Positions 4,478 through 5,473 of a stretch of 5,473 bases of DNA are shown here, one piece after another. The DNA comes from Elusimicrobiota bacterium. Its GTDB lineage: Bacteria; Elusimicrobiota; Elusimicrobia; UBA1565; UBA9628. How positions within the stretch are numbered: position 1 is the stretch's first letter; each line of letters opens with the position of its first letter. The stretch is from assembly GCA_023700845.1 (NCBI GenBank), contig JAMPYD010000163.1, positions 1 to 5,473 on the forward strand, written 5' to 3'. The notes beneath the pieces were generated by a model. That model was given only the letters and a program-made list of their open reading frames with translations. It did no database searches and was not told where the DNA came from. The translations under genes and the position numbers were made by a program.

Positions 4478-5473
4478 AACGCCAGGGCCGCGATCTCGGA
4501 GGCGGCGTCCGCCGCCGAGGAGGGCCGCCCCGCGGAGGCCGCGGCGGCGCGCATTCCCGCGAGCCTTCCGGGGTCGCGCAGAAGGGCCGCGGCGGCGCGC
4601 GCGGCGCGTCCCGCGGGCCCGCCGGCGATCGCGGCGCCGGCGGCGGCGAGATGCGCGGCGTTGGCCTCCTCCTGCCCCGGCAGGGGCGAAGTCATCACCA
4701 TGGGCAGCCCCGAGGCGAGGCTTTCGGCCGCGCTGAGCCCCCCCGGCTTGCCGAGGTGGAGGTCGGCCGCCGCCATCATGGCGGCGACGAGCTCGGGCGG
4801 CTGGGGGCCGAACACGCGCAGGCGTGAGCCCGCCTCGCGGCGGGAGGAGAGCTCCGCCCGGAGCCGGTCGTTGGCCCCGCACAGCACCAGAAGGTGCGCG
4901 CGCGGGCTTTCGGCCAGGAGGACGGCCGCCGCGCGGCCGAGGTCCCCGAGGCCTTTCCCCCCGCCCGTCAGCAGCGCCGTCGGGGCCGACGCCGGGAGGG
5001 CCAGGAAGCGCCGGGCCTCCGCGCGCCCGGGAGCCTCGGCGAACGCGGGGTGCACGGGAATGCCGGTCGTCCGCAGGCGCCGCCGCGGGACGCCGAGCCC
5101 TTCCAGGGCGTCGGCGGCCTCCGGCCCCGGGGCCAGGATCAGGTCCGCCGGCGGGTCGGCCCAGAACGGGTGCGCGCCGTAATCGGTCAGCACCGAGACG
5201 ACCGGGAGGTCGAGGTCTCCGCGGGCCCTGGCTTCGCTCAGGACGGCCGCGACCGCGGCCTGCGGGCAGACGACGACCCCGGCGCCCGACCGGCGCACGC
5301 CCTCGCGCAGGCGCCGGGCACCGCCGAGGCTGAGGTAGGCGCCGCGGACGGCCCGCAGGACGGCCCGGGCCCAGGACCCGCGGTACAGGGCGCCGTAGAG
5401 GCCGGGTGCCGCGCGCAGGAGGCCGTGATAGCCGCGCGCGACGCCCAATCCCGCCGCGGGGTGATGATCCGCG
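4447..5473 (-). CDS. GT28 glycosyltransferase, diacylglycerol glucosyl/galactosyltransferase-like (UgtP/MGDG synthase type); 5' end missing
   Basis: 341 residues are visible and the frame is open to the right edge, so the true start and roughly 50 or more N-terminal residues are outside the window. A TTG at 5448 is not likely to be the start. The visible part begins in the MGDG-synthase N-terminal domain: LYGALY (25-30) and the TDYGAHPFW motif (96-104), typical of that family. The C-terminal donor-binding domain has GGGKG (170-174), GKPGG (241-245), E250 in the SAAESLASGLP stretch, and PLPGQEEANA (263-272). The KPGG...PGQE..NA signature matches bacterial UgtP-like processive diacylglycerol glycosyltransferases more closely than MurG. 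These enzymes act at the inner face of the membrane on a lipid acceptor with a UDP-sugar donor. The sugar and product cannot be read from the sequence. The region is very rich in Ala/Arg/Gly. Its 3' end contains the promoter of the next gene. Confidence 0.88.
   Translation of the reverse strand, partial: ADHHPAAGLGVARGYHGLLRAAPGLYGALYRGSWARAVLRAVRGAYLSLGGARRLREGVRRSGAGVVVCPQAAVAAVLSEARARGDLDLPVVSVLTDYGAHPFWADPPADLILAPGPEAADALEGLGVPRRRLRTTGIPVHPAFAEAPGRAEARRFLALPASAPTALLTGGGKGLGDLGRAAAVLLAESPRAHLLVLCGANDRLRAELSSRREAGSRLRVFGPQPPELVAAMMAAADLHLGKPGGLSAAESLASGLPMVMTSPLPGQEEANAAHLAAAGAAIAGGPAGRAARAAAALLRDPGRLAGMRAAAASAGRPSSAADAASEIAALAFDRPRSFLLQ
4449..4478 (-). promoter_or_regulatory. Promoter for the peroxiredoxin operon, predicted leaderless
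   Basis: TTGACC (4473-4478, 5 of 6 to the -35 consensus) and TACAAT (4449-4454, 5 of 6 to the -10 consensus) are separated by 18 bases. They lie inside the last codons of the glycosyltransferase gene. The A of the peroxiredoxin ATG (4442) is the seventh base after the -10, the usual +1 position, so the mRNA would begin with AUG. This agrees with the absence of a Shine-Dalgarno sequence. The elements overlap the dyad at 4444-4467. Confidence 0.6.

Noticed and set aside
4443..4478. TTG start adding 12 residues to the peroxiredoxin
   Set aside because: It lies in the -35 element and glycosyltransferase codons, with no Shine-Dalgarno site. The family normally begins near the ATG at 4442.
4661..5333. 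Plus-strand frames over the glycosyltransferase
   Set aside because: They are Pro/Arg/Gly/Ala-rich without motifs and are antisense to GT28 motifs.

Overview
This is a 5.5 kb piece of a very GC-rich bacterial chromosome. All eight recognisable genes lie on the minus strand, so transcription runs from position 5473 down to 1. They are packed tightly: several stop and start codons overlap by 1-2 bases, and the only real intergenic gap is 1662-1739. Two lipobox signal peptides, an L,D-transpeptidase and a glycolipid-type GT28 glycosyltransferase indicate a bacterium with a peptidoglycan and lipoprotein envelope. The sequence alone does not fix the phylum; a high-GC Gram-negative lineage (for example Elusimicrobiota, Myxococcota or Acidobacteriota) is only a guess.

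Upstream block (5473 to 1740). A GT28 glycosyltransferase, cut by the right edge, is followed by a Bcp/PrxQ peroxiredoxin, a two-cluster 4Fe-4S ferredoxin, a lipoprotein with a caspase (peptidase C14) domain, and a small three-helix membrane protein. Peroxiredoxin/ferredoxin and ferredoxin/caspase pairs are joined by overlapping stop-start codons. A promoter-like sequence (TTGACC-18-TACAAT) lies in the 3' end of the glycosyltransferase gene. It is placed so that its predicted transcription start falls on the A of the peroxiredoxin ATG, suggesting a leaderless mRNA. Nested inverted repeats of TGACCG/CGGTCA cover it. The peroxiredoxin-ferredoxin-caspase set may therefore be one regulated redox-linked unit.

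Downstream block (1661 to 1). After the membrane protein there is a weak hairpin followed by TTTT, then a promoter with a perfect TATAAT and a good Shine-Dalgarno site. These serve an RRM-type RNA-binding protein with a disordered basic tail, a small lipoprotein with a TolB/CsgG-like pattern, and the first 202 codons of an L,D-transpeptidase whose catalytic half lies beyond the left edge. The last two genes overlap as TGATG.

The most interesting items are the lipoprotein caspase with both catalytic residues intact, its coupling to peroxiredoxin and ferredoxin genes, and the leaderless promoter with its dyad. No tRNA, rRNA, CRISPR array, insertion sequence or phage gene was seen.
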